64,000 bases of DNA. Source: an uncultured Alphaproteobacteria bacterium (GTDB lineage: Bacteria > Pseudomonadota > Alphaproteobacteria > RF32 > CAG-239). Made by a program: the position numbers and the translations under genes. The stretch covers positions 124,001-188,000 of the forward strand of contig CALXWA010000002.1 in assembly GCA_944392275.1 (NCBI GenBank), given 5' to 3'. This document shows positions 46,062-54,317 of the stretch, piece after piece (the stretch's first letter is position 1; the number at the start of each line of letters is the position of its first letter). The notes under the pieces are model-generated. The model searched no databases. It had not been told where the DNA came from and was given only the letters and a program-made list of their open reading frames with translations.

Positions 46062-46183
46062 ATTTCTTTTCCTTTTCCGGTTAAACCTCCGCAGGATCTC
46101 GGCCTTTTGGGCACCGGAGTGAGGCTTAAAGCAGCCCCAAAAACCTGCGTGTGTTATGAGAAACGCCCCATGCGTTTCTTTCG
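46062..46183 (-). promoter_or_regulatory. Structured leader RNA of rpsB (putative S2 autoregulation element)
   Basis: The minus-strand leader is clearly richer in G+C than its surroundings. It can form a 7-bp hairpin GAAACGC/GCGTTTC (46160-46178). A long-range helix CGCAGG/CCTGCG (46149-46144 with 46095-46090) encloses two smaller stem-loops, one with GGGGC/GCCTC and one with TGCC/GGC. The closing strand lies just before the ribosome-binding site, as expected for translational autoregulation by S2. Confidence 0.55.
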
Positions 46184-46189
46184 CGGACT

Positions 46190-46218
46190 CTTGTAACGCT
46201 AATTTAATGATTTTGCAA
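46190..46218 (-). promoter_or_regulatory. Candidate promoter for rpsB-tsf
   Basis: On the minus strand TTGCAA (46218-46213) and TACAAG (46195-46190) are 17 nt apart, placing the start near 46183 just before the first leader hairpin. Confidence 0.4.
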
Positions 46219-46294
46219 GTGTTTTTTTAGCTCCATCGCCAAGAATTTGTGGCTATTTTTTCGCTCCTTTTTTGTTTATGTTTGCGGATTCTCT

Positions 46295-46322
46295 CTTGTC
46301 TAATCCGCCGTTTTAGTATATT
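46295..46322 (+). promoter_or_regulatory. Weak candidate promoter for parE
   Basis: CTTGTC/TTGTCT (about 46295-46301) and TATATT (46317-46322) are separated by 15-16 nt, ~33 bp before the ATG. Confidence 0.3.
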
Positions 46323-46355
46323 TTGGGCGTAAATTAAGTCTTTATTGAGGAAAAA

Positions 46356-48347
46356 ATGTCAGATTTATTTGAAGGTTCAACGGCACCCGATGTTAAGGAG
46401 TACAGTGCTAGCAGTATTGAAGTTTTAGAAGGATTGGAACCAGTACGGCATCGGCCCGGAATGTATATTGGCGGAACCGATGAAACCGCTTTGCACCATT
46501 TGGTTGCAGAAATTCTTGATAACTCTATGGATGAAGCCGTTGCCGGCTTTGCTTCTAAAATTGATGTTCAAGTCAATGCCGACTATTCGGTTAGCATTAT
46601 TGATAACGGACGCGGTATTCCGGTTGACCCTCACCCCAAATATCCTGACAAATCCGCTTTGGAAGTTATTTTAACCATGTTGCATTCCGGTGGAAAATTC
46701 GGCGGTGGCGCTTATAAGGTTTCCGGAGGGTTGCATGGTGTCGGTTTGTCGGTTGTTAACGCCTTATCCGAAAAATTGATTGTTGAAATTGCTCGTGACA
46801 AAAAGCTTTATCGACAGGAATATTCAAAAGGCATCCCGCAAACTCCTTTGGAATTAATCGGGAATGCTCCCAATCGTCGCGGAACCAGTATCACTTTTAA
46901 ACCGGATCCTGAAATTTTCGGAATTAATTCAAATTTGCAACCGAATCGAATCTTTCGTATGGCTCGGTCAAAAGCCTTTTTGTTTAAGGGAATTCATATT
47001 AATTGGAAATGTGCTCCCGAGGTTTTGGGTGAAGGAGAAGCTACACCTCTAGAGGCTGAATTATGCTTTCCGAACGGATTGCTTGACTTTTTGAATTACC
47101 AAGTGGGGAATCGGGCAACCATCAATCGTCGTCCTTTTGCCGGAGATGCTGATTTAGCTAATGATGAGGGAAGAGTTGAATGGGCGATTACTTGGCCCGA
47201 AGATGAAAACGGTTTTTGCAACTCTTATTGCAATACGGTCGTTACCCCGCAAGGCGGAACACATGAAATCGGCTTTAAGAATGCCTTAATCCGTAGTCTT
47301 AAAGAATATGGAGAAATGGCAAATATTAAAAAAGCGGCCAATGTTACAGCGGAAGATTTTTTAAGTGATGCTTGTATTATGCTGTCTGTTTTTATTCGTG
47401 ACCCACAATTTCAAGGACAAACGAAGGATAAACTAACCTCTACAAAAGCTATTCGCTTGGTCGAATCCGCCGTAAAAGATTCTTTTGACCACTGGTTATC
47501 TTCGGATTTGGAAAATGCATCGGCTTTGTTGGAATATGTTATTGACCGTGCCGAAGCTCGTAAAAAGAAAAAAGAAGAAAAAGTCCAAAATCGGAAAACG
47601 CCGACCAAAAAATTGCGTCTCCCCGGAAAACTGGCTGATTGTTCACAAGCGGCGGCCAAAGATACCGAAATTTTTATTGTTGAGGGAGATTCTGCCGGAG
47701 GTTCTGCAAAACAAGGAAGAGATCGTTTTACGCAAGCTATCCTCCCCTTACGAGGAAAAATTTTGAACGTGGCCAGTGCTTCTTTGGATCGTATTTTGCA
47801 AAACCAAGAGATTAAAGATATGTGCGAGGCTTTAGGCTGTGGGGTTAAAGAACATTATAACGAAGATAATCTACGTTATGAAAAAATAATTATCATGACC
47901 GATGCCGATGTGGACGGAGCTCATATTGCCTCTTTGTTGATGACCTTTTTCTATCAACAAATGCCCAAATTGATTGAAAACGGGCATCTTTATATTGCAA
48001 CGCCGCCTTTGTATAAAATTGCCGTCGGCGGAAAAAATTATTACGCTTTGGATGATGAAGACAAAGATAAAATTTTAGCAAAAGTCGTGAAAGGGAATCA
48101 GAAACCTGATATCAGTCGTTTTAAGGGGTTGGGGGAAATGAGTGCTCAACAACTTAAAGAAACGACCATGGATAAGAAAAATCGTATGCTTTTACGTGTT
48201 TTAATCCCCTCAACCAACACCGAGGAAGGAAAAGAGGAAGCCTTTGAAACTCGTCGTCAGGTTGAACGCTTGATGGGAAAAAATCCGGAAACACGCTTTA
48301 AGTTTATTATTGAACGTGCTAAATTTGTAGAAGATTTGGATATCTGA
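46356..48347 (+). CDS. parE: DNA topoisomerase IV subunit B
   Basis: This 663-aa type II topoisomerase ATPase subunit decatenates sister chromosomes. It has GHKL motifs ([39 protein letters not shown]) and TOPRIM motifs ([34 protein letters not shown]). The short length, the HPKYPDKSALEVI insertion and the C-terminal RFKFIIERAKFVEDLDI identify ParE rather than GyrB; gyrB is at 29850. AGGAAAAA lies just before the ATG. A strong terminator follows. Confidence 0.94.
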   Translation: MSDLFEGSTAPDVKEYSASSIEVLEGLEPVRHRPGMYIGGTDETALHHLVAEILDNSMDEAVAGFASKIDVQVNADYSVSIIDNGRGIPVDPHPKYPDKSALEVILTMLHSGGKFGGGAYKVSGGLHGVGLSVVNALSEKLIVEIARDKKLYRQEYSKGIPQTPLELIGNAPNRRGTSITFKPDPEIFGINSNLQPNRIFRMARSKAFLFKGIHINWKCAPEVLGEGEATPLEAELCFPNGLLDFLNYQVGNRATINRRPFAGDADLANDEGRVEWAITWPEDENGFCNSYCNTVVTPQGGTHEIGFKNALIRSLKEYGEMANIKKAANVTAEDFLSDACIMLSVFIRDPQFQGQTKDKLTSTKAIRLVESAVKDSFDHWLSSDLENASALLEYVIDRAEARKKKKEEKVQNRKTPTKKLRLPGKLADCSQAAAKDTEIFIVEGDSAGGSAKQGRDRFTQAILPLRGKILNVASASLDRILQNQEIKDMCEALGCGVKEHYNEDNLRYEKIIIMTDADVDGAHIASLLMTFFYQQMPKLIENGHLYIATPPLYKIAVGGKNYYALDDEDKDKILAKVVKGNQKPDISRFKGLGEMSAQQLKETTMDKKNRMLLRVLIPSTNTEEGKEEAFETRRQVERLMGKNPETRFKFIIERAKFVEDLDI

Positions 48348-48387
48348 TTTTCTTACAAAAAAAATTTTTTATTGGTATTATATTAAT

Positions 48388-48435
48388 AACTTGGCTGTAA
48401 TATTTTTCAAAATGAAAATACAGCCAAGTTTTTTA
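48388..48435 (+). terminator. Terminator of parE
   Basis: AACTTGGCTGTA (48388-48399) and TACAGCCAAGTT (48419-48430) form a perfect 12-bp stem with further TTTTCA/TGAAAA pairing inside, followed by a T-run (48431-48434). It ends only a few bases before the next ATG. Confidence 0.85.
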
Positions 48436-48437
48436 TC

Positions 48438-48908
48438 ATGATTAGAAAAAGCAAATATGAAGAATTTCAAAAGATTTCCGATTTGTGGTTAAAGGCATCT
48501 CTGCAAGCCCATTCTTTTATTAACGAAAACCATTGGATTGAGCAGAAGACTTTGCTTTGTCACGACTTTTTACCTTCTGTCGAAACATTTGTTTTTGAAG
48601 ATAAACATAAACTTAAAGGTTTTATTTGCCTTGGAAAACAGAATAAAATTGCAGCATTGTATGTTGCTCCGGAATTTCAAAATAAAAAAATCGGGACCAA
48701 GCTTCTTAACTACATTCGTCGCAATAAACCAAATCTGTCTTTGGATACTTATGCTAAAAACGCCAAAGCTTTACGTTTTTATCAAAAACATAATTTTAAA
48801 ATCATTGCCGAATATTTGGAAGAAAACACAAGCGAAAAAAAATTGCTTTTGTCTTGGGCTTTAGGATGTCTGAGTGGATATTGTAAAAAATATTATGCCG
48901 ACTCTTGA
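48438..48908 (+). CDS. GNAT-family N-acetyltransferase
   Basis: This 156-aa protein has the GNAT fold: IAALYVAPEFQNKKIGTKLL carries the acetyl-CoA pyrophosphate-binding Q/R-x-x-G-x-G/A motif, and AKNAKALRFYQKHNFKI the C-terminal signature. It resembles YjaB/YiaC-type enzymes that acetylate small molecules or proteins. The ATG follows immediately after the parE terminator, with no clear ribosome-binding site. Codon use is AT-richer than the neighbouring parE. The substrate is unknown. Confidence 0.82.
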   Translation: MIRKSKYEEFQKISDLWLKASLQAHSFINENHWIEQKTLLCHDFLPSVETFVFEDKHKLKGFICLGKQNKIAALYVAPEFQNKKIGTKLLNYIRRNKPNLSLDTYAKNAKALRFYQKHNFKIIAEYLEENTSEKKLLLSWALGCLSGYCKKYYADS

Positions 48909-49017
48909 ATGTTTTTTATTCCTAAAATTACATGTTTTATGTTGATTTTTTTTACTTTTGCTTGTTTAGTTAAAATTAGTAAGATTTGTTTAAAATTTTT
49001 CGTAGAAAGGCTTTTTT

Positions 49018-49986
49018 ATGATAACTTTTCTTGATCTGTGCAGCGGTATCGGCGGAGGAAGGTTAGGATTAGAAAAAAATGGTTTTAAGTGTGTCGGATT
49101 TAGTGAAATTTTATCGACATCTGTAAAGGTTTATAAAAGTTTTTTTGATGTTTCTTATGAAGATGAATTAGGCGACTTAACTAAATTAGATTTAACTACT
49201 CTTCCATGTTGCGATCTTCTAATTGCAGGATTTCCTTGTCAAGCCTTTTCAATACAAGGATTAAGGAAAGGTTTTGCAGATGAACGTGGTCAAATAATTT
49301 TTTATATTCAAAAGATTTTGAAGGAAAAAAAAATTAAATATTTTATTTTAGAGAATGTTAAAGGATTAGTAAATCATGACAAAGGTCAGACTCTTAATTT
49401 TATTATTCAATTGCTTCAAGATGCTGGTTATAATGTTTTTTATAAAATTTTAAAGAGTTGTGATTTTGGATTACCTCAAAAAAGAGAAAGAATTTACTTT
49501 GTAGGAATTAGAAAAGATTTAAATTTTTGCAATTATCTTTTTCCCGCCCCTCTAAAACAAAAGGCTTTTCTAAAAGATTTCTTAATTGATAACGATCCGA
49601 AATATTTATATAGTAATTTTTCTTGGCTAGAAAAATATATGAATAATAAATACAACAAAGGCAAATACAATCTTAATAAAATTTTAGAAGAAAATTACTT
49701 AGTTGTAGATACTCGGCAGAGTGATATGCGATTTTTCAGAGATTATATCCCGACACTACGAACCGGAAGAAGTGGTATTCTTTATGTAAGAAATGGAATT
49801 TTACGAAAATTGTCAGGAAGAGAAAGTTTGTTATTACAAGGTTTTGGTTTTGATATTTTTAATAAGGCTCAAGGATATAGTGATAGTCTTTTACTTCAGC
49901 AAACAGGTAATGCTATGAGTGTTAATGTCATTGAAGCAATTGCTGCACAATTAAAAAATATTATGATAAAAAATGGGGATTTTTAA
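49018..49986 (+). CDS. Type II DNA cytosine-5 methyltransferase (predicted GCGC-specific)
   Basis: This 322-aa m5C methyltransferase has the AdoMet motif FLDLCSGIGGGRLGLE, the catalytic Cys74 in AGFPCQAFSIQG, the ENV motif in LENVKGLVNHD, the QxRxR-like PQKRERIYFVG and the terminal QQTGNAMSVNVIEAIA. It is adjacent to and overlaps by 1 bp a HinP1I-like nuclease, so it probably protects GCGC. The region is clearly AT-richer than flanking housekeeping genes, suggesting transfer. The ATG at 49018 has AGAAAGG upstream. Confidence 0.92.
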   Translation: MITFLDLCSGIGGGRLGLEKNGFKCVGFSEILSTSVKVYKSFFDVSYEDELGDLTKLDLTTLPCCDLLIAGFPCQAFSIQGLRKGFADERGQIIFYIQKILKEKKIKYFILENVKGLVNHDKGQTLNFIIQLLQDAGYNVFYKILKSCDFGLPQKRERIYFVGIRKDLNFCNYLFPAPLKQKAFLKDFLIDNDPKYLYSNFSWLEKYMNNKYNKGKYNLNKILEENYLVVDTRQSDMRFFRDYIPTLRTGRSGILYVRNGILRKLSGRESLLLQGFGFDIFNKAQGYSDSLLLQQTGNAMSVNVIEAIAAQLKNIMIKNGDF

Positions 49987-50738
49987 TGGATTTGATACAA
50001 TTAGGAAGTTCAACAGCAAAGGCTGGATTGAAAAATGAAGAAGATGTCATTAATATTTTTAATAACTGGAAAAATAGCAGATTAGCTCAAGATTGGCTTA
50101 TTGCTATGAATTATTCTTTAAAAGATATTGAATTTGTAAAAGCTGAAAAAATAAAAGGTTCTTTTAAAGCCGATATTCAACTTCAAATCAAAATTACAAT
50201 AAAGTTAAAAAGTTTAATAGATTGTCAAAACATACAAATTAAATTAGTCCGTAATGAACGAGGGTACAATCAAGTTGATAAAAGATGGTTGAAAAAATAT
50301 GAAGAGTTATGGAATATTCCTAACTCTATATATCAAATATTACAATATTTTGTTGGAGAAATTCCTCCTTATAAAAAACATACAAAAGATCCTCGAAGAA
50401 TGTACCTAACAGAAATGTCAGAAGATGCTCAAAATCTTTTAATAAATTGGTTAAATGATAATAAATATCTTATTGTAAGTGATATTTTAAAAGGAAGAGG
50501 ACCCTTTTCTGCAGAATGGGTTCTTGTTATTAAGAAGACCCTGACTCTTGAGTGGGCTTTAAAGCCTATTAATTTAGTAATGAATTATTATTCTCAAGGT
50601 GATGTTCTTATTTCACCTAGTGGCAATATTCATATTGGAAGAATAACCATGCAGCGAAAAGGAGGAGATGGAGGAAGAGAGACTGCTAAGATGTTACAGT
50701 TTAAAATAGATCCTACAGAATTATTTAAGTTAAAATAA
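49986..50738 (+). CDS. HinP1I-like type II restriction endonuclease (predicted G^CGC)
   Basis: This 250-aa protein resembles, from memory, R.HinP1I along its whole length: the N-terminal ELGSxTAKxGxKNE-like start (QLGSSTAKAGLKNEED), DILKGRGPFSAEWVLV and the C-terminal RKGGDGGRETAKMLQFKIDP. The PD-(D/E)XK-type active site is Asp63 in FKADIQ plus Gln84 and Lys86 in IQIKLV, matching D62/Q81/K83 reported for HinP1I. No truncation or lost catalytic residue is visible, so the enzyme is probably active. It overlaps the methyltransferase (TAATG). Confidence 0.88.
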   Translation: MDLIQLGSSTAKAGLKNEEDVINIFNNWKNSRLAQDWLIAMNYSLKDIEFVKAEKIKGSFKADIQLQIKITIKLKSLIDCQNIQIKLVRNERGYNQVDKRWLKKYEELWNIPNSIYQILQYFVGEIPPYKKHTKDPRRMYLTEMSEDAQNLLINWLNDNKYLIVSDILKGRGPFSAEWVLVIKKTLTLEWALKPINLVMNYYSQGDVLISPSGNIHIGRITMQRKGGDGGRETAKMLQFKIDPTELFKLK

Positions 50739-50760
50739 CTAATTCAAGAAAAAATAATTA

Positions 50761-50789
50761 TTGACAATATTAATTGAAGCTGTTATTCA
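50761..50789 (+). promoter_or_regulatory. Promoter for tRNA-Ala
   Basis: TTGACA (50761-50766) and TATTCA (50784-50789) are 17 nt apart; transcription would start ~12 nt before the tRNA. Confidence 0.6.
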
Positions 50790-50808
50790 CGTTGGTGTTC
50801 TTTTCTAT

Positions 50809-50884
<76 letters not shown>

Positions 50885-50890
50885 GTTTTT

Positions 50891-50927
50891 GAAAAACCGA
50901 TGTCCTTTGAAGGATTTCGGTTTTTTT
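50891..50927 (+). terminator. Terminator after tRNA-Ala
   Basis: AAAAACCGA (50892-50900) pairs with TCGGTTTTT (50917-50925), with an inner TCCTT/AAGGA stem, followed by a T-run. Confidence 0.8.
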
Positions 50928-51075
50928 GTTATCTTTATTCGTTTTTATAGGAATTTCTCTAAACAAACATTCTCTTTTTTTACTATTTTTCTTGCTTTTT
51001 AACTTTTGTGAGCTAGTTTTTTTATATTAGAAGAATATATATTTTTCTGTTTTTAGTCATGGAGAGTTATTGAAA

Positions 51076-52191
51076 ATGCCAATCACGTTTCAAAAACAAG
51101 ATAGCGATTTTTTATTGGTGTTTCGGGGTGATTTTATTAATTTTGAAATCTCCTCTGCTCTTAATGATTTTATTAAATCTCTTCCAGAAAATGCCAAAAT
51201 TAAAACCATTTCCTTTAATACGGAAAAGTTAAGCGATTGGGATTCTAGCTTTGTTTCTTTTTTGTATCAGGTCTTGTTGGTCATAAAAGAGAAAAATTTA
51301 GGCTATTCTTTAGAAAATCTTCCCGATAACTTAAAACATCTCTTAGAGCTTTCTTTTGAAAGAGCTCTTATTCCACCTTCTGCAAAACCACAACAAAGTG
51401 ATTGGTTAGAAAAAATTGGAGACTGGGCTTTAAGGGTTTTATCCGCTCTTAAAAAGGGAATGTCTTTTATTGATGAAACCTATTTTTCATTTATACGTCT
51501 GCTCTTTAAAAAAGCCGTTTTAAGAAAAGAGGATTTTTTATTTGCTCTTGATGACTGTGGTCCTAAAGCAATCGGGATTGTGTCGTTAATCAGCTTTATG
51601 GTTGGGCTTATTCTTGCTTTTGTCGGAGCTTTGCAATTAAAAACATTCGGGGCTCAGATTTATGTTGCCAGCTTGGTTACCATTGGGATGGTTCGGATTA
51701 TGGGGGCTATTATGGTTGGGATTATCATGGCTGGCCGTACCGGAGCCTCTTTTGCCGCAACTATTGGAACCATGCAAGTTAATGAAGAGGTTGATGCCTT
51801 AAGAACTATGGGAATTCCGGTCAGTGATTTTCTTGTTTTGCCAAGAATTTCCGCTTTGGTTATTGCAATGCCTATTCTAACATGTTTGGCGGATTTTATG
51901 GGGATTTTGGGTGGGGCATCTGTCGGAATATTGTTGCTTGACATTACTCCTTCCGAATTTTGGCTCTATGCTTGGAAAGCGTTTAATTTAACCAATTTTT
52001 GGGTTGGTGTTTTCCATGGCGTGGTTTTTGGAATCATTATTTCGTTATGTGGTTGCTATTATGGTATCAACTGCGGACGAAATGCCGACAGTGTTGGTGT
52101 TGCTACGACAAAAGCCGTGGTATCGGCTATTGTCTGGATGATTGTTATTACCGGAATTATTACCGTTATTTTGAAGGAGTTTAATATATGA
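51076..52191 (+). CDS. MlaE-type ABC permease with fused N-terminal STAS domain
   Basis: This ~371-aa protein joins a STAS/MlaB-like domain (about 1-100) to an MlaE permease (about 150-371) with about five membrane helices (GIVSLISFMVGLILAFVGA, YVASLVTIGMVRIMGAIMVG, GIPVSDFLVLPRISALVI). MlaE forms the membrane core of the MlaFEDB phospholipid transporter, which maintains outer-membrane lipid asymmetry. The fusion removes the need for a separate mlaB. The ATG at 51076 has GGAGAG upstream; a TTG two codons earlier is possible. Its stop overlaps the ATPase start. Confidence 0.92.
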   Translation: MPITFQKQDSDFLLVFRGDFINFEISSALNDFIKSLPENAKIKTISFNTEKLSDWDSSFVSFLYQVLLVIKEKNLGYSLENLPDNLKHLLELSFERALIPPSAKPQQSDWLEKIGDWALRVLSALKKGMSFIDETYFSFIRLLFKKAVLRKEDFLFALDDCGPKAIGIVSLISFMVGLILAFVGALQLKTFGAQIYVASLVTIGMVRIMGAIMVGIIMAGRTGASFAATIGTMQVNEEVDALRTMGIPVSDFLVLPRISALVIAMPILTCLADFMGILGGASVGILLLDITPSEFWLYAWKAFNLTNFWVGVFHGVVFGIIISLCGCYYGINCGRNADSVGVATTKAVVSAIVWMIVITGIITVILKEFNI

Positions 52192-52946
52192 TTACTCCTC
52201 CCGCAATTCAGGTTGAAAATTTGACATTAGCTTACGGAAATCGTGTTTTGCTTAAAAATGCAGATTTTTCTGTTAAAAAAGGCGATATCTTCATTATTAT
52301 GGGGGCTTCTGGTTCCGGAAAAAGTAGTTTGCTTCGGATTTTAACCGGTTTAACAAAGCCGGCAAGCGGAAAAATCTTAATTAACGGGACCGATTTTCTT
52401 AATGCCAGTGAAGAGCAACAGCTTAATATTATGAAAAAATGCGGAATTTTGTACCAAAGCGGAGCCTTGTTTAGCTCTATGACCTTGGCCGAAAACATCG
52501 CCCTCCCTCTTCAGCAATATTCAACTTATTCCAAAGAAGATATTTCTTATTTGGTCTCCTTAAAATTGGCTTTGGTCGGATTGGCCGGATTTGAAGAGTT
52601 TTACCCTTCGGAAATCAGCGGCGGAATGAAAAAACGTGCCGGCTTGGCCAGAGCTTTAGCCTTAGATCCGGAAATTTTATATTTTGACGAACCTTCTGCC
52701 GGATTAGACCCGGTGAGCTCTCGTCTGCTTGATAATTTAATGATGGATATCAACCAAAGTCTCGGGACAACTCTTGTGGTTGTTACACATGAATTGGATT
52801 CTATCTTTACCATTGCCAAAAACGCTATTTTTATTGATGCTACAACGCAAACTATTTCGGCACGGGGAAATCCTCATGAATTGCTGAAAAATCCCCCGAA
52901 CGAAAATATCTATAAATTTTTAACCAGAGGAAAAAATCATGCCTAA
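52188..52946 (+). CDS. MlaF-type ABC ATPase
   Basis: This 252-aa ATPase has Walker A GASGSGKSSLLR, a Q-loop LYQSGALFSSMTLAEN, signature SEISGGMKKRAGLARAL, Walker B ILYFDEPSAGLDPV and an H-loop VVTHELDS. The GMKKR signature form and the extended QSGALF Q-loop are typical of MlaF/Ttg2A. It energises the permease encoded just upstream, which overlaps by 4 bp (ATGA), and overlaps the MCE gene downstream by 8 bp. Confidence 0.93.
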   Translation: MITPPAIQVENLTLAYGNRVLLKNADFSVKKGDIFIIMGASGSGKSSLLRILTGLTKPASGKILINGTDFLNASEEQQLNIMKKCGILYQSGALFSSMTLAENIALPLQQYSTYSKEDISYLVSLKLALVGLAGFEEFYPSEISGGMKKRAGLARALALDPEILYFDEPSAGLDPVSSRLLDNLMMDINQSLGTTLVVVTHELDSIFTIAKNAIFIDATTQTISARGNPHELLKNPPNENIYKFLTRGKNHA

Positions 52947-53733
52947 AGAACCTAATAAAAAAAGAATCGGCTTATTTGTTATTTGCGGTTTTTTAATTTT
53001 AGCAGGACTTACTCTTAAATTTGTTATCAATAAAATTATTCCCGATGACAAACATTTGGTTGTGATGTATTTTGCCGAATCCATTAAAGGGCTCAATGTT
53101 GGTTCCTCGGTTATTTTTGAAGGGGTTGAAATTGGTAAAGTTGCTAAAATTGAACTTTTAACCGATCCGGAAACCCTTGATTTCAGCATCCCCGTTTATG
53201 CCAAACTCAAGCAAGAAGAGACTTTTTCTGAACTCAGTACCAAAAGCCGCCGCAGCCGCAAAGATATGTTAGAAGAGCTTATTCAAAAAGGGTTGCGAGC
53301 TCGTTTGGTGACACAAAGTTATTTGACCGGACAGTTGATGATTGAGCTACAAATGCTTCCCAATGCTCCCGTTACTTTTCGACAACAAGAATTTCATGGT
53401 AAAAAAGCCGATTTTGAAATTCCGACCGCTTTGTCGGTTTCCGGAAGTTTATCCAAAGAATTTGAAGATATGCCTATAAAACAGATTATGGCTCGTACAG
53501 ATAACGTACTTAAAGAATTGGAAACTTCTTTGCCTAAAATTTTGCCTGAATTTGAACGGCTGGGCAAAAACTTGAACCAAGCCAGCGAAACTTTGACGCC
53601 TCGGGCTGATCGAGTTTTGCGGCAAGGAGAACAAGCCTTGTATAATGTCAGCAATGCCGCAAAAGCTATTCGCAATTTTGCCGATTATATTGAAAGACAC
53701 CCCGAAGCTTTTGTTTATGGGAAAGGAAAATAA
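52939..53733 (+). CDS. MCE/MlaD-domain protein
   Basis: This 264-aa inner-membrane-anchored protein has one N-terminal helix (about 10-28) and one MCE domain (about 35-115: VMYFAESIKGLNVGSSVIFEGVEIGKV), followed by a helical tail (about 150-255). MCE rings bind the permease and pass phospholipid across the periplasm. It overlaps the ATPase gene by 8 bp and abuts the lipoprotein gene. It is the substrate-binding subunit of this Mla-type system. Confidence 0.92.
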   Translation: MPKEPNKKRIGLFVICGFLILAGLTLKFVINKIIPDDKHLVVMYFAESIKGLNVGSSVIFEGVEIGKVAKIELLTDPETLDFSIPVYAKLKQEETFSELSTKSRRSRKDMLEELIQKGLRARLVTQSYLTGQLMIELQMLPNAPVTFRQQEFHGKKADFEIPTALSVSGSLSKEFEDMPIKQIMARTDNVLKELETSLPKILPEFERLGKNLNQASETLTPRADRVLRQGEQALYNVSNAAKAIRNFADYIERHPEAFVYGKGK

Positions 53734-53734
53734 C

Positions 53735-54307
53735 ATGAAAAAATTTTTTATTACCCTTTGCTGTTTTCTTTCCACCGCGTGTTTTTCTCCGGAAACACAA
53801 GTTGCAAAATTTTATATGCTTTCTTCTTTTACAGACGAGCAGCCTCTTGCAACTAAAAAAATTTCCGTTGCGGTTGAGCCGGTAACTCTGCCCGATTATT
53901 TGGATCGACCCCAGATTATTCTTCGCAAAGAAAATTCTTCCGAAATGATAATTTCTGAAGAAAATCGTTGGGCTTCTTCGTTGTCTGAAATGATCCAAAG
54001 AGTTCTTGCCAATGATTTGAAAAAAGCTCTGCCGCAATCTTATGTCCGAGCCGATTTGTTTGGCGAAGAAAACTTTAACTACCTGATTGATCTTGAAATT
54101 GATAGCATGAACGGTATTTTAGGGCAAAAAGCTTCTTTGGTTGTGTGGTGGAGTATTTCTAACGGAAACGGAAAAGTTTTATTCCGTCAGAAAAGCGAGT
54201 TTGAAGCTCCCTATTCTTCCGGATATGAAGAATATGTTCACCTTCAAAGCCAATTATTTAATCAGTTAAGCCAAGAAATCGCTCAAAAGCTTTTGACGAT
54301 GAAGTAA
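53735..54307 (+). CDS. ABC-type transport auxiliary lipoprotein (PqiC-like)
   Basis: This 190-aa lipoprotein has the lipobox STAC with Cys16. Its mature domain follows the ABC_trans_aux pattern: KFYMLSS, KKISVAVEPVTLPDYLDRPQII and RWASSLSEMIQRVLANDL. It should sit in the outer or inner membrane and cooperate with the MCE protein. The ATG at 53735 has AAAGGAAA upstream, right after the MCE gene stop; a longer frame inside that gene has no signals. It ends the operon. Confidence 0.85.
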   Translation: MKKFFITLCCFLSTACFSPETQVAKFYMLSSFTDEQPLATKKISVAVEPVTLPDYLDRPQIILRKENSSEMIISEENRWASSLSEMIQRVLANDLKKALPQSYVRADLFGEENFNYLIDLEIDSMNGILGQKASLVVWWSISNGNGKVLFRQKSEFEAPYSSGYEEYVHLQSQLFNQLSQEIAQKLLTMK

Positions 54308-54317
54308 CTCTGAAAGT

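Noticed and set aside
46356..48347. Second gyrB-like gene as a recent duplication
   Set aside because: Length and motif details identify parE; the two are ancient paralogues with different roles.
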